From contig DAZV01000026.1 of NCBI GenBank assembly GCA_002083825.1, positions 1-64,000 of the forward strand: 64,000 nucleotides of DNA, read 5' to 3'. Both the position numbers and the translations under genes were made by a program. Each line of letters starts with the position of its first letter. Position 1 is the first letter of the stretch. Under the pieces are notes generated by a model. It saw nothing but the letters and a program-made list of their open reading frames with translations, had not been told where the DNA came from and did no database searches. Origin of the DNA: Candidatus Sericytochromatia bacterium S15B-MN24 CBMW_12 (lineage in GTDB: Bacteria > Cyanobacteriota > Sericytochromatia > S15B-MN24 > UBA4093). Positions 1 to 8,441 of the stretch are shown one piece after another.

Positions 1-154
1 ATCCCAACAGGATAGGGGCTATCTCCCATGCTTGGCCATACGTGGTAGGGCGAGTTTATTCAGTATCCTGTCCGCGCACCCTTTCGGCAGCCATACACCC
101 CGCAGCAAGCCTGCCCCCATTTCATGTTTGCTTAGCAAGACCATCTGGCTCTTT

Positions 155-233
155 GAGCAATATAATATTGCTTGACCAGTTATCGACCTCGAAGCAACTT
201 TACATTTTCGTATGAGCAATGTAATATTGCTCA
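155..233. promoter_or_regulatory. Twin palindromic operators upstream of the nucleotidyltransferase gene
   Basis: Two near-identical AT-rich palindromes lie 59 bp apart centre to centre. The first has perfect 8-bp arms AGCAATAT / ATATTGCT around one base (156-172). The second has 10-bp arms TGAGCAATGT / ATATTGCTCA with one mismatch (213-233). Both precede the chosen start codon at 262, in an otherwise GC-rich setting. The arrangement fits a dimeric autoregulator binding two sites, probably the HTH protein of the same operon. This is inferred from symmetry and position only. Confidence 0.6.
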
Positions 234-261
234 GGCTGAAGATCGAACAAGAGTGAGGCTC

Positions 262-864
262 ATGGGCTTTCCGATCGACGAACTCGAAGGCTTACTCAAA
301 GCGCTGGGGGAACACCTTTCGGCCGTGGGCGCGACACCGGTCGAGCTGGTCGTCTGCGGTGGAACCGCCATGAATGCCTTGGGCTTCGTTAAACGACCTA
401 CGAAGGATGTCGATGTCGTCGCGCTATTCGAGATCGTTTCAATCGACCAAAAACGGCTCGTGACGGCAGCCCCCCTACCTGAAAGTATACAAGAAGCACG
501 CCGGCGCGTCGCACTCGACTTCAGTATCACGGAGACCTGGCTAAACGATGGCCCGGCCGACCTGATGCGCCTCGGCCTGCCTGAAGGTTGCGAGCAACGC
601 CTGGTGACTCGGTCCTTCGGACCGCATCTGACCCTGCATTTCCTCGGGCGATTCGACCTGATCTGCCTCAAGCTGTACGCATGGAGCGACACGGGAACGC
701 CGCGCCATGGCCAGGACCTGAAAGCGCTGAATCCGACCAAGGACGAACTTTCACTCGCGAGCCAGTGGGTCCTGACCCACAACGAGCCAGAGGGCTTCCT
801 GCCGATGCTTCAGAAGGCCTTATGTCTATTGGGGGCTGATGATGTCGCTCGAAACCTTGATTAA
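262..864 (+). CDS. Nucleotidyltransferase-fold protein (AbiEii / DUF6036-like), putative toxin
   Basis: The protein is about 200 aa. Its N-terminal part has a nucleotidyltransferase-like core: a glycine motif VVCGGTAMNALG followed by TKDVDVVALFE, matching the GG...DxD layout of the Pol-beta/MNT superfamily. The ATG at 262 (MGFPIDEL) is preferred because it follows a GTGAGG ribosome site; the frame stays open back to 172, but that part runs through the operators. It overlaps the next gene by 26 bp, so translation is probably coupled. In known AbiE and MNT systems such enzymes are NTP-transferring toxins. Substrate and activity here are inferred. Confidence 0.7.
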   Translation: MGFPIDELEGLLKALGEHLSAVGATPVELVVCGGTAMNALGFVKRPTKDVDVVALFEIVSIDQKRLVTAAPLPESIQEARRRVALDFSITETWLNDGPADLMRLGLPEGCEQRLVTRSFGPHLTLHFLGRFDLICLKLYAWSDTGTPRHGQDLKALNPTKDELSLASQWVLTHNEPEGFLPMLQKALCLLGADDVARNLD

Positions 865-3169
865 TCAATACCGAGAGACCATCCTGGCGTTCGTCTGGAG
901 GCAATGGGGACAGCTTGGCGTCTCCACATCGACCCGCCATCGAGATCGCTGGTGCCAGGATCCAGAAGCACTGTTGGCCTTCAGCCTGGAGGTGGCGCGC
1001 TGGGAGCCCCGAATGTTCGACGAGATTCTGGATTGGCTCGTCGAAAACGGCCAAGAGCTCATTTGGCAACGTCTCAAGAACCTGATGGCCCAGGATCCAG
1101 GCATTCCAGATCGGGTGATCGAAGCAGCCTACGGGCAGGGAGCTTCGAACAAGGCAAGCAAGAAGCGCTCCTCGTCACCCCAAGATCAGGAGCTCGAGCC
1201 TCTGTTCCGTGGCGAGGCAGAGCCGCTCTCGGCCTCCGGCACTCCCGATCCAGTCTTCCAGGCGTTTGGTATTCTAAGGCCGACCTTCCATCGCAGCGGA
1301 AAGAGCCAATCCATCCGTCCCACCCTTCCTATCGCCTTCGCCTTCAAGCTCCGGGCGGTTTTCGGTGCCAGTGGGCGATCCGAGGTCTTGCGCTACTTGT
1401 TCCTGAGGTCAGGGCGGCAGGCCGGAACGGTCGAGATCGCAGATGCGGCCCTTCACAGCCGCTTTGGGATCCAACAGACGCTCGACGAGCTTTCAAAGGC
1501 CGGCCTCGTCCAGAAGGGAGCGAAGGGCCAAAAGGACTTCATCTGGTGGTTAGACGATGAAGGCCCGCTCGAGTGCCTTCTCCCATCGAGCAGGGAGCGA
1601 CCGACGTGGATTGGTTGGCCCTCGGTCTTTCGAGGATTGGCATTGATCTGGCGCTGGTTGATGGACCCGGCACGCGCGACCGAATCCGAATACATCCAGG
1701 CATCGGGAGCCAAACAGCTCATGCGTAAGGCCTCTCCCTTTCTGAGTGGTCAGGGGGTGCCATGGAAGGCCCGCGATCCAGAGGAGCATCCTGGCGCCAG
1801 CTATCTGAACGTCTTTCGAAGCGATATCGAGTCGTTGCTCGCTGCACTCGAATCCCCTGAATCAGTCCTCCGTACTCGGTACAAGGCCGTTCATGAGTTC
1901 ATCGCCCATCACCCCTTCCGCACCCGTCGAAAATTCGAGGTCGCTCGAGGACACCTGAAAGTGCCTGAGTACGCGGGTGAAGCACGCCGTCTTTCACTCG
2001 ACTGGGACGCGTTCGGCGAAACGACGGCCGCTATCGCCCAGCTTGCAACGAATGCTCCAAGCCTGCCACCCTTCCCCGATACGAATCGGCAACCTGGGGA
2101 GCTCTTCGAGGAAGAAGACTACGGTCGTTATGAAGGGGATACGAGCGACCAGAGCAAGTTGGAGCTTGAGCGGGTGCTGTGCACTGGTCACACGGTTTCC
2201 TTGGCGCGGGGCGAAATGGAGAACGTACGATTAGGCTTCGACCTTGCTCGCATCCGGCAGCCTAATGATCGAGCCCCCAGGTTTATCCGTTACATCCTGT
2301 CGAACGTCCGGTTCCCTTTGTGGCCACGAGCGACCGAGACCACCGATGGAGGTTGGAGCCGCGACACTCTCGCGTTTCCATTCGGCGGCACGAGCCTTCA
2401 CCTGACGAAGCTGGACACCAAGCCCTCCCTAGCGACGCTCGTCCTGGACGTTGAATTCGATCGGAAATGGGGCCAGGCGCTGCCGCGCCACCTCTCGGTC
2501 CTGCTGTCATTCCTCATGGGCGTTGAGGTGAGGATTCTGGCCCGTGAAGGGTTCGATTCCGAGGGGGAATTGCTGTACGAGGAGCTCTACTCATCTGGTG
2601 GCTCAGCCAGTCAGACGCGCTTCGAGCCGATCCACTGGACCGATGTCGGCCCTGACCAATCGGTGTTGGCGTGGAAGCTACCCGAGATTCTGTCATCCCT
2701 CCTGGAGAGGTTCGTCGGGCTTCAGGAGCGATTCAACCTGGCCGCCATCGTCAATTGCATCATGGTCTCCAATACACTTCCGGTGGAGCTCGCCTGCCTG
2801 CAGAGACGACTCTCGCTGAAATTGATCGCCAATGTCTACTCTCAGACCAAATCGGTGAACTGTCGACGACACGAATCCACTGCGGCGATGTTCGCCGAGC
2901 TCCAGATCCCCGTGAGTGATTCGATGATGCGCCTGGTTCCCAATCTGGAGCTCGGCGAACAGAAGGTCCTGGAGGTGGACAGCCACCAAGAGCACTTCAG
3001 GGAGCGCCTGAAGGAAATGGGAACGCTCATCACGCTTTCGAATGCTTGTTTCCTGAGGCTGCTTGGATACGCGGGTGAGGTCATCAATTATGGCGAGGTA
3101 GGATACCCTCGCCTTCTGGTGGGGACGGCCCCACAGGGTTTGGCGGGCGGGGTTCAGGATGGCCAGTAG
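839..3169 (+). CDS. Large HTH-regulator-like protein with a HEPN-like C-terminal part, partner of the nucleotidyltransferase
   Basis: A 776-aa protein with no firm family assignment. Residues 1-110 are helical. Residues about 170-245 look like a winged helix (ALHSRFGIQQTLDELSKAGLVQ followed by a wing), which suits an antitoxin or repressor. From about 350 to the end the character changes: beta-rich sequence, then long helices (FVGLQERF, LACLQRRLSLKLIANVY) and a terminal FLRLLGYAGEVINYGEVGYPR segment. That layout resembles the end of ApeA/HEPN-type proteins, but no RxxxxH catalytic motif is obvious. The first 345 residues would suffice for a stand-alone antitoxin, so this may be a gene fusion. 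The overlapping nucleotidyltransferase upstream suggests a two-gene toxin-antitoxin or defence unit. Confidence 0.55.
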   Translation: MMSLETLINQYRETILAFVWRQWGQLGVSTSTRHRDRWCQDPEALLAFSLEVARWEPRMFDEILDWLVENGQELIWQRLKNLMAQDPGIPDRVIEAAYGQGASNKASKKRSSSPQDQELEPLFRGEAEPLSASGTPDPVFQAFGILRPTFHRSGKSQSIRPTLPIAFAFKLRAVFGASGRSEVLRYLFLRSGRQAGTVEIADAALHSRFGIQQTLDELSKAGLVQKGAKGQKDFIWWLDDEGPLECLLPSSRERPTWIGWPSVFRGLALIWRWLMDPARATESEYIQASGAKQLMRKASPFLSGQGVPWKARDPEEHPGASYLNVFRSDIESLLAALESPESVLRTRYKAVHEFIAHHPFRTRRKFEVARGHLKVPEYAGEARRLSLDWDAFGETTAAIAQLATNAPSLPPFPDTNRQPGELFEEEDYGRYEGDTSDQSKLELERVLCTGHTVSLARGEMENVRLGFDLARIRQPNDRAPRFIRYILSNVRFPLWPRATETTDGGWSRDTLAFPFGGTSLHLTKLDTKPSLATLVLDVEFDRKWGQALPRHLSVLLSFLMGVEVRILAREGFDSEGELLYEELYSSGGSASQTRFEPIHWTDVGPDQSVLAWKLPEILSSLLERFVGLQERFNLAAIVNCIMVSNTLPVELACLQRRLSLKLIANVYSQTKSVNCRRHESTAAMFAELQIPVSDSMMRLVPNLELGEQKVLEVDSHQEHFRERLKEMGTLITLSNACFLRLLGYAGEVINYGEVGYPRLLVGTAPQGLAGGVQDGQ

Positions 3170-3191
3170 CCGGTGCCCGGCCGGAAGCCGG

Positions 3192-3270
3192 GATCACAAT
3201 TCGAACCTGCATCTCGCAAACACCGTTCACACGGTAGGAGTCACAGGTTCAAATCCTGTTGCGCCCACTA
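3192..3270 (+). other. tRNA-Val-like 3' half, copy A
   Basis: A T-arm ACAGG / TTCAAAT / CCTGT (3243-3259) is followed by the acceptor strand TGCGCCC and discriminator A (3260-3267). Upstream is an anticodon-arm-like ACCG-TTCACA-CGGT hairpin containing a valine CAC anticodon, but its loop is one base short. No matching 5' acceptor strand (GGGCGCA) or normal D-arm is present, so this is a scar rather than a functional tRNA. Related copies occur at 6103 and 11186. Confidence 0.65.
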
Positions 3271-3279
3271 CGAAATCGA

Positions 3280-3313
3280 TAGGTCAGGTTTTTATGCCTG
3301 GCCTATTTTTCTT
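3280..3313 (+). terminator. Rho-independent terminator after tRNA-like copy A
   Basis: A 9-bp stem TAGGTCAGG / CCTGGCCTA with one G-T pair and an 8-base loop is followed by a run of T. The same terminator follows tRNA-like copy C at 11271. It would normally end the tRNA transcript. Confidence 0.75.
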
Positions 3314-3324
3314 TAGAAGCATTT

Positions 3325-3429
3325 TCAGTGGCGTGGCGCGTCGTCACGGTGTGGTACCCAGGCGTTGGTGTCCTGGGGTGAGATTCGTTGGAAGGCCTGG
3401 GCCAGTGCTTGGTCCAGGCCTTCCAACGT
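3325..3429 (-). mobile_element. IS630-type transposase 3' end remnant fused to a kinase gene
   Basis: The last 34 codons of the kinase reading frame (LEGLDQALAQAF, then RISPQDTNAWV) match the C-terminal residues of the degraded IS630 transposase at 11314-11803. They follow the usual IS630-family ending: a helix, then a Trp and a His-x-x-Tyr-like tail. The surrounding DNA, including the tRNA-like scar and terminator, is shared between the two places. An IS end was therefore left here and became the kinase's C-terminus. Confidence 0.65.
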
Positions 3430-5814
3430 CTGAGATGCCGTCGTGGCGCCTGTCGGCTTGGCGAAGTTCGAGCTTGAGGGCCGTCCGGTGGAGACCTTTG
3501 ACCTCATCGAGTCGTCGATCTCCGGAGGGCGAGACGGGGGTGCGTCCTGCAGCGCCTCTTCCTGATGCGGGGCCACCGCCCCCAAATCCGGCAAGGTGAA
3601 CCAGAAGGTGCTTCCTTTTCCGAGCTCGCTGCGCACCCCAATCTGGCCACCGTGGGCAGTGACGACGGCCTTGCAGATAGAGAGCCCGAGTCCCGTCCCG
3701 CCCTTCTGCTTGCCATTTTCCAGTTGGCTGAACTCCTTGAACAGCTTGGAGAGGTCTTCAGCGGCAATCCCGATCCCGGAGTCCTCGATCTCGCAGAGAA
3801 GATTCGCGCCTTCGCGCCTCACTCGGATGCGAAGGCATCCCCCGACGGGGCTGAACTTGATGGCGTTGTGGAGCAGATTGGCGACAACCTGGCCTACCCG
3901 CTGCTGATCCATCTGGGTGACGAGGGGACCTGCCTGATGGAAGAACATGAAATCGAGTTCCTTCTCATCCATCTGCGGACGCATGCTCTCGGCGATCTCC
4001 TGGACTTTCTGCGAGAAATCGGCGCTCTCCAGCCTAAGCTGGAAAGTGCCCGCCTGCATTCGGGCGTAGTCCAGCAGGTCGCTCACGATGAACTCGAGAC
4101 GCTTGGCCGCCATCTTGATCTGCTGGACGTACTGTAGCTGCTGCGAGGGAAGGCGGCCGCCGATCCCATCCTCCAGGAACTCGGAGTACCCGACGATCGA
4201 GGTCAGGGGCGTGCGCAGATCGTGGCTGACCATATTGAAGAGAGTCGTTCGGAGGCGGTCGAGCCTTTGAAGCTGCTCGTATTGGGACTTCAACGCCAGT
4301 TCGAGGCACCTGCGATCGGTGATGTCCGAGGCGACGCAGATGACGCCGCCCCTATCCCCCTCGGGGGGCTCGGATGCCGAGAACCAGGCATCGAAGACCC
4401 TTTCCCCGATCTCGACGAGCGCCCGGAACGTCTCCCCCGATCGTGCGCGGCGATAGTGGTCGATGAAGCCGGGAATCCCGCCGAAGACAGCGAAAACTGA
4501 CCTCCCGATGTTCGGGCCGGACTCCTGGCCAAATGCTTCCATGCCTTGGCCTTCCTCCAGCACGATCTGGTCGTCGGCATCGAACGCAATCATGTAGAGC
4601 GGGGCGTTTCGCACCACGTTGCACAGCCGCTCTTCCGTCTCGCGTAGCTGCTCGGTCCTCTCGCGCACGATCCGCTCCAGGTCCTCCGTGTAAGCTTGGA
4701 TGGTCGCGGCCATGTGGTTGAACGATTCACCTAGCGAGCGAACCTCACGGCTACCCGACACGGACACTCGGGTCGCAAGGTCCCCGTTCTCCCAGGCCAT
4801 GGCCCCTTCTTGCAGCCGGAGAAGCGGGCGGGTGAACCATCGCGCTAGGCCTCGCGACAAGCCCGCCATCACGACAAGCAGCCCAAAGAACACGCCGATC
4901 GCAATGTTGACTTGCTGGCGGACCGGGGCGTTCAAGTAGGTCGCAGGAGCCCCGAGGTAATAGACCCACGGCGTGCGCTTCAGGAGGACCTGGGCTCCCA
5001 GGCCCCATTCGCCGGTCGAGGGCTGGTAATGGTAAACGAACGGGCTTGCCTTCGGATCTCGGCGAAGCGCCTGGAGGCTCTCCGTGAGCGCCGGGTTCCC
5101 GTAGGGAATGCCCTCAAGACTTGGCGTCGTGCCATGGATGAGGGGCACCCAGTTCTCGTCCGCCAGGATCCCGAAGCTCCCGACGCCGGCGCTATCCGTA
5201 TCATTCTTGACGAGGCGTCGAAGGTTATGCAGGGGGTCGATGACGCCCACTACCGCCAGGATGCGCCCACCCGGTTCCCGGACGGGTGCCAAGACGGCCA
5301 CGAAGGGCGACTCGTCACCCGGGCCGTGGAACACCTCCGAGATCCGCTCGCGGCCTTTCGCCGCCTCGCGGAACGGCTGCCATGAAGGAAGCCCCCGTGG
5401 GAGGGGTACGCTTCCTTCGAGAAGTACCACCTCGCCGCGCGGGGTGGCCACGAACGTGCCAGCAAGGTCCATTCGCTGCCGGAAGGGGCGTAATATCTCG
5501 CTCTCCCAGCGGGATCGCATGCGCGGATCGGAGTAGTCCCCGGCCGCCAGCCAGTCTCGCAACGCGGGACGATCCGAGAAATCCTGCTCCCAGTGCAGGA
5601 TCGTGGCGAAGTACTCCTCGATTCGAACGACCGTGGCGTGCGCCAGCAATAGCTCGCGCTGCTGGGTCCGCTCCCGGATCTCCGCGCTGGTGCTCCATGC
5701 ATTCAGCAGGACCACGGGTAGCAGCGAAATGGCGGAGACGAAGATGAGGAGCGCGAAGAGTTGACTGTACGCCGGCAAGTTCGCTAGGCGCCGCTTAGGG
5801 TTCATGCGCGCCAC
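3325..5814 (-). CDS. Membrane sensor histidine kinase (Cache-HAMP-PAS-HisKA-HATPase) with an IS-derived tail
   Basis: An 829-aa hybrid sensor. A first transmembrane helix lies at about 18-39. A periplasmic Cache-like domain follows, then a second helix near 305-325, a HAMP linker, a PAS domain (about 395-505), and a HisKA domain with phospho-acceptor His in MVSHDLRTPLTSIVGY. The HATPase domain has the N-box NLLHNAIKFSP, G1 box EDSGIGI and G2 box KGGTGLGLSI. All kinase motifs are intact. After FWFTLPDLG comes about 80 residues of low-complexity sequence ending in the IS630 remnant. No response regulator lies beside it, so it is an orphan kinase; the signal is unknown. It ends convergently on the 776-aa gene. 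Confidence 0.85.
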   Translation of the reverse strand: MARMNPKRRLANLPAYSQLFALLIFVSAISLLPVVLLNAWSTSAEIRERTQQRELLLAHATVVRIEEYFATILHWEQDFSDRPALRDWLAAGDYSDPRMRSRWESEILRPFRQRMDLAGTFVATPRGEVVLLEGSVPLPRGLPSWQPFREAAKGRERISEVFHGPGDESPFVAVLAPVREPGGRILAVVGVIDPLHNLRRLVKNDTDSAGVGSFGILADENWVPLIHGTTPSLEGIPYGNPALTESLQALRRDPKASPFVYHYQPSTGEWGLGAQVLLKRTPWVYYLGAPATYLNAPVRQQVNIAIGVFFGLLVVMAGLSRGLARWFTRPLLRLQEGAMAWENGDLATRVSVSGSREVRSLGESFNHMAATIQAYTEDLERIVRERTEQLRETEERLCNVVRNAPLYMIAFDADDQIVLEEGQGMEAFGQESGPNIGRSVFAVFGGIPGFIDHYRRARSGETFRALVEIGERVFDAWFSASEPPEGDRGGVICVASDITDRRCLELALKSQYEQLQRLDRLRTTLFNMVSHDLRTPLTSIVGYSEFLEDGIGGRLPSQQLQYVQQIKMAAKRLEFIVSDLLDYARMQAGTFQLRLESADFSQKVQEIAESMRPQMDEKELDFMFFHQAGPLVTQMDQQRVGQVVANLLHNAIKFSPVGGCLRIRVRREGANLLCEIEDSGIGIAAEDLSKLFKEFSQLENGKQKGGTGLGLSICKAVVTAHGGQIGVRSELGKGSTFWFTLPDLGAVAPHQEEALQDAPPSRPPEIDDSMRSKVSTGRPSSSNFAKPTGATTASQTLEGLDQALAQAFQRISPQDTNAWVPHRDDAPRH

Positions 5815-5914
5815 ATCCTTCGACGACGGGGAGGATCATGGCGCTGAGCTTAACACAATTGAGCATCGGCGATAAGGGGCGCGTGACGAGCGTACGGGGC
5901 ATGGCGGCGATGCC

Positions 5915-6082
5915 GAGCTCCGGAAGTTGCTGTCGGCGGAAGGCCCTGGCCGGGCAAACTTCTTTCAATACTCGGTCCTGGAGATCGCCGATACGCACGC
6001 CAGCTCGGACGATGTCCTCCAGCGAGAGTCTCATTGGAAGAATGTTCTCTTGACCCGCGTGCACGGCTTGAACGCCAACTGA
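5915..6082 (+). pseudogene. C-terminal fragment of a GIY-YIG nuclease-family protein
   Basis: One frame ending in TGA at 6080-6082 reads ELRKLLSAEGPG, then FFQYSVLEIADTHAS, then RESHWKNVLLTRVHGLNAN. This is the characteristic C-terminal half of GIY-YIG-family proteins (FSxLE, RExxWK, HGxNxN). The N-terminal GIY...YIG half and a start codon are missing. The fragment stands just before tRNA-like copy B, so it was probably truncated by the event that left that scar. Family assignment is from memory of the motif. Confidence 0.5.
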
Positions 6083-6102
6083 AGCCTGTGCCCAGCCGTG
6101 GT

Positions 6103-6186
6103 ACACTTGAGGGAGATCGAACCTGCATCTCCTGAACACCGTTGACGCGGTAGGAGTCACTGGCTCGAATCCAGTTACGCCACTTC
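6103..6186 (+). other. tRNA-Val-like 3' half, copy B
   Basis: A T-arm ACTGG / CTCGAAT / CCAGT (6159-6175) is followed by an acceptor-like TACGCCA. Upstream is ACCG-TTGACG-CGGT with a valine GAC anticodon in a loop one base short, as in copies A and C. A stem GGAGAT / ATCTCC around CGAACCTGC stands where a D-arm would be, but lacks the usual AGCTCAG and GG features. It shares TCGAACCTGC and GGTAGGAGTCAC with the other copies. Confidence 0.55.
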
Positions 6187-6196
6187 ATGATCATCC

Positions 6197-6243
6197 GGCA
6201 CCCCGATTGGGCGGTTATTCCGTTTGGCCGGGGTGTCATTTTT
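6197..6243 (+). terminator. Rho-independent terminator after tRNA-like copy B
   Basis: A 9-bp stem GGCACCCCG / CGGGGTGTC encloses a 23-base loop and is followed by ATTTTT. The sequence is unrelated to the terminator shared by copies A and C, so copy B is an independent event or an older relative. Confidence 0.7.
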
Positions 6244-6264
6244 GGTTCGGAAGGGTTACTGCCG

Positions 6265-6597
6265 ATGGCTCTGCCTGGATCCGCCAAGTTTCCGGCTGTG
6301 ATACGTGTCAAGAGCGTGCGGCGAGCCGCAGAGCTTCTTCCCCGGATTCATCAGGACGACGCGCAGGTGATCTTGGTCGTCGATCCTGCCAGGCCGGAAG
6401 ACCTCTCTCGGTACCACTCGCTGCTCGACTCCGACGACCCTCTGCCCGCAGGAAAGCTGAGCCCGAACGATCCCTGCCCGTGCGGCAGCGGCAAGAAGTT
6501 CAAGCATGGCTGGGTGCGGCAGATCGAAGAGGTAGAAAAGATTGGCCGTCATGCTGGTCCGTCGCTGGTGCCCGGCCATGGCTTGAGGCGTTGTTAA
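6265..6597 (+). CDS. SEC-C motif protein with an altered metal-binding end
   Basis: About 110 aa from the ATG at 6265 (MALPGSAKF); the frame is open further upstream but would run through the terminator. The middle contains NDPCPCGSGKKFKH, the first half of a SEC-C zinc motif (CxC...C[CH]). The final Cys-Cys or Cys-His pair that should follow is replaced by GWVRQIEEVEKIG and an unrelated tail, so metal binding is probably lost or the gene is frameshifted there. SEC-C tails occur in SecA and in many small proteins of unknown role. Confidence 0.5.
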   Translation: MALPGSAKFPAVIRVKSVRRAAELLPRIHQDDAQVILVVDPARPEDLSRYHSLLDSDDPLPAGKLSPNDPCPCGSGKKFKHGWVRQIEEVEKIGRHAGPSLVPGHGLRRC

Positions 6598-6648
6598 GCC
6601 GGTGACGGCCGGAGTCCTGGGCCCCGCTTTCGACAGGAGGTTTGCGCG

Positions 6649-7221
6649 ATGATTTCTTTCGACTACTTGTTCCCGGACGTGGCGAAAGATGAAGTTCGCG
6701 CCATCCACGCCCTGGACGATCCCATGTTGCCTACCGGCACCTTCCTGCTCGTTGAGCTCTACTGCGAGGAGTCGGGCTGTGACTGTCGCAGGGTGTTGTT
6801 GAGCGTCTACTGGGCCGAGCGCAAGCAGTCTGTCGCCACGATCAATTATGCCTTCGAACCCCCGGAGCCTCCTTTCGAAGACGAGGGGCAGGTTTTTCTG
6901 GATCCCCTCAATCCCCAAAGCCCGTACTCGTCGCGTTTCCTCGCATTGTTCGAGGAGATGATCGCGACGGATGAAGCCTACCGTCAACGCTTGATCCGCC
7001 ATTACGGGATGTGGAAGCGCGTGGTTGACGACCCCTTGCATCCGGACCATGCGAAGATTGAGCGGGCAGGGGCGGACAGGGGGCCTGACCGGATCGCCCC
7101 GATCCGGCGCACTTCCCCCAAGCCCGTTAGCGGTAATGCGCCATGCCCTTGTGGCAGCGGGCGCCGGTACAAGAAATGCTGCAAGGATATCGCTCGCACC
7201 TCGCCGAGGAGCCCTTTTTGA
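6649..7221 (+). CDS. SEC-C motif-containing protein
   Basis: 190 aa with a strong AGGAGG ribosome site 9 bases before the ATG. The N-terminal 130 residues are an uncharacterised acidic domain with a CEESGCDCRRV Cys cluster. The C-terminus ends in NAPCPCGSGRRYKKCC, a complete SEC-C zinc-binding motif. SEC-C modules are thought to mediate protein or ribosome contacts, as in SecA. It follows the broken SEC-C gene, from which it may have been partly duplicated. Molecular function is unknown. Confidence 0.7.
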   Translation: MISFDYLFPDVAKDEVRAIHALDDPMLPTGTFLLVELYCEESGCDCRRVLLSVYWAERKQSVATINYAFEPPEPPFEDEGQVFLDPLNPQSPYSSRFLALFEEMIATDEAYRQRLIRHYGMWKRVVDDPLHPDHAKIERAGADRGPDRIAPIRRTSPKPVSGNAPCPCGSGRRYKKCCKDIARTSPRSPF

Positions 7222-7320
7222 ACGGCCCAAGGAAGACCAGGGCCATGTCTTGCGGAGTCCCTACTGGCGCCCCGTTCGGGGAGTGACGTCCCGGATAGGC
7301 GCGTGGTAACAGGGCAGGCC

Positions 7321-7632
7321 ATGATGAAGAAGCCGGATCAGAAGATGCAAGCATGGATCGACGCACGAAAGCGCCATCACTTGTCCCATGCCCATGTCCA
7401 GATGGCGCGTGAATTGGGGATGAACCCGAATAAACTTGGCAAGCTTGACAACCACCAGCAAGAGCCGTGGAAGCTGCCCCTGCCTCAGTTCATCGAAGAG
7501 CTCTACTTCAAGCGGTTCAGCAAGCTTGCTCCCGATACCGCCCGGTCCATCGAGGATCGCGTCCGACTCGAGCACCAGAAGAAGGAAGCCCGACGTGCAG
7601 TCAAACGGCAACCGATCGAGGTGACCCCATGA
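7321..7632 (+). CDS. Conserved small protein of unknown function (first gene of a three-gene cassette)
   Basis: About 103 aa from ATG 7321 (MMKKPDQKMQAWIDARKRH). Basic and helical, with a motif GMNPNKLGKLDNHQQEPWK and then LPQFIEELYFKRF. I recognise this as a recurring uncharacterised family that travels with the gene that follows. The helical spacing ARELGMNPNKLGKL resembles a helix-turn-helix, so a DNA-binding or antitoxin-like role is possible but unproven. Its TGA overlaps the next ATG (ATGA at 7629). Confidence 0.65.
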   Translation: MMKKPDQKMQAWIDARKRHHLSHAHVQMARELGMNPNKLGKLDNHQQEPWKLPLPQFIEELYFKRFSKLAPDTARSIEDRVRLEHQKKEARRAVKRQPIEVTP

Positions 7633-8441
7633 GCGAGTACCAGTATTACGAGTTCCAGGCCATCGATCGCCCGCTCACCGAGGCGCAGGTGCGCGAGTTG
7701 CGATCATGCTCGACCCGCGCCCACATCACCCCCACGAGCTTCGTCAACCACTACGAATGGGGCAACTTCAAGGGGGACGCGCAGGCGTGGATGGAAACGT
7801 ACTTCGACGCCTTCCTCTATCTTGCCAATTGGGGAACCCACGAACTCATGCTCAGGCTCCCTCCCCGACTGCTCGACCCCGATGTGGTTCGCCCCTAATG
7901 CGTCGGTGACAGCGCCTCTGTCCGCGAGAAAGCCGGCAACATCATCCTATCCTTCTCCTCCGATGACGAGGACATGGAGGACTGGGTTGAGGGCGCTGGT
8001 TTTCTGGCGTCGATCATCTCGGTGCGTGCCGAGCTCCTTCGGGGCGACCTGCGGCCACTCTACCTGGGGTGGCTGCTCGCTGCCCAGGCCGGGGAACTCG
8101 CCGACGAGAACCTGGAACCGCCCGTTCCGCCTGGGCTCGATGAGCTTAGCGCCGCGCAAGAGAGCATGGCCGAGTTCCTGTACATCGATGACGATCTCCT
8201 GACCGTGGCCACGCTGGCCAGTCCACCACTCGAGAGTACGGCGCTCGATCGCAACGAAGTTCATGCCTGGATGACCAGGCTTCCGGCCAATGAGAAGGAC
8301 GAGGTGCTCACGCGTCTCGTCGTGGATGGCGAGCAAGTTCTCGTTTCAGAGCTGCTTCAGCGCTTTCTCAAGGACCGCCCAGGCGTTACTCCCGCGGTAG
8401 TATCGCCAAGAAGGACCGTGGGCGAGTCGACTGCGAGATGA
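7629..8441 (+). pseudogene. Conserved cassette protein interrupted by an in-frame TAA
   Basis: The first 89 codons (MSEYQYYEFQAIDRPLT...) end at TAA 7896-7898. Reading continues in the same frame as CVGDSASVREKAGNIILSF, then an acidic stretch and LRGDLRPLYLGWLLAAQAGEL, to the TGA at 8439-8441. The family as I remember it has Tyr at the stop position (RPYCVGDSAS), so a single TAC or TAT to TAA change explains the break. The full product would be 270 residues. Neighbouring genes overlap by four bases on both sides, so the operon structure is intact. Function unknown. Readthrough or a sequencing error cannot be excluded. Confidence 0.7.

Noticed and set aside
19-219. 66-codon minus-strand frame over the upstream region of the first gene
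   Set aside because: It runs through both operator palindromes, has no ribosome site and no protein-like pattern.
5838-6053. Plus-strand frame whose start (MALSLTQLSIGDKGRV) recalls FeoA
   Set aside because: The resemblance ends after about 20 residues and the frame then covers the GIY-YIG remnant in the wrong register.
6256-7230. 324-codon minus-strand frame
   Set aside because: Antisense to the two SEC-C genes, which have clear motifs and ribosome sites; the composition is that of a shadow frame.
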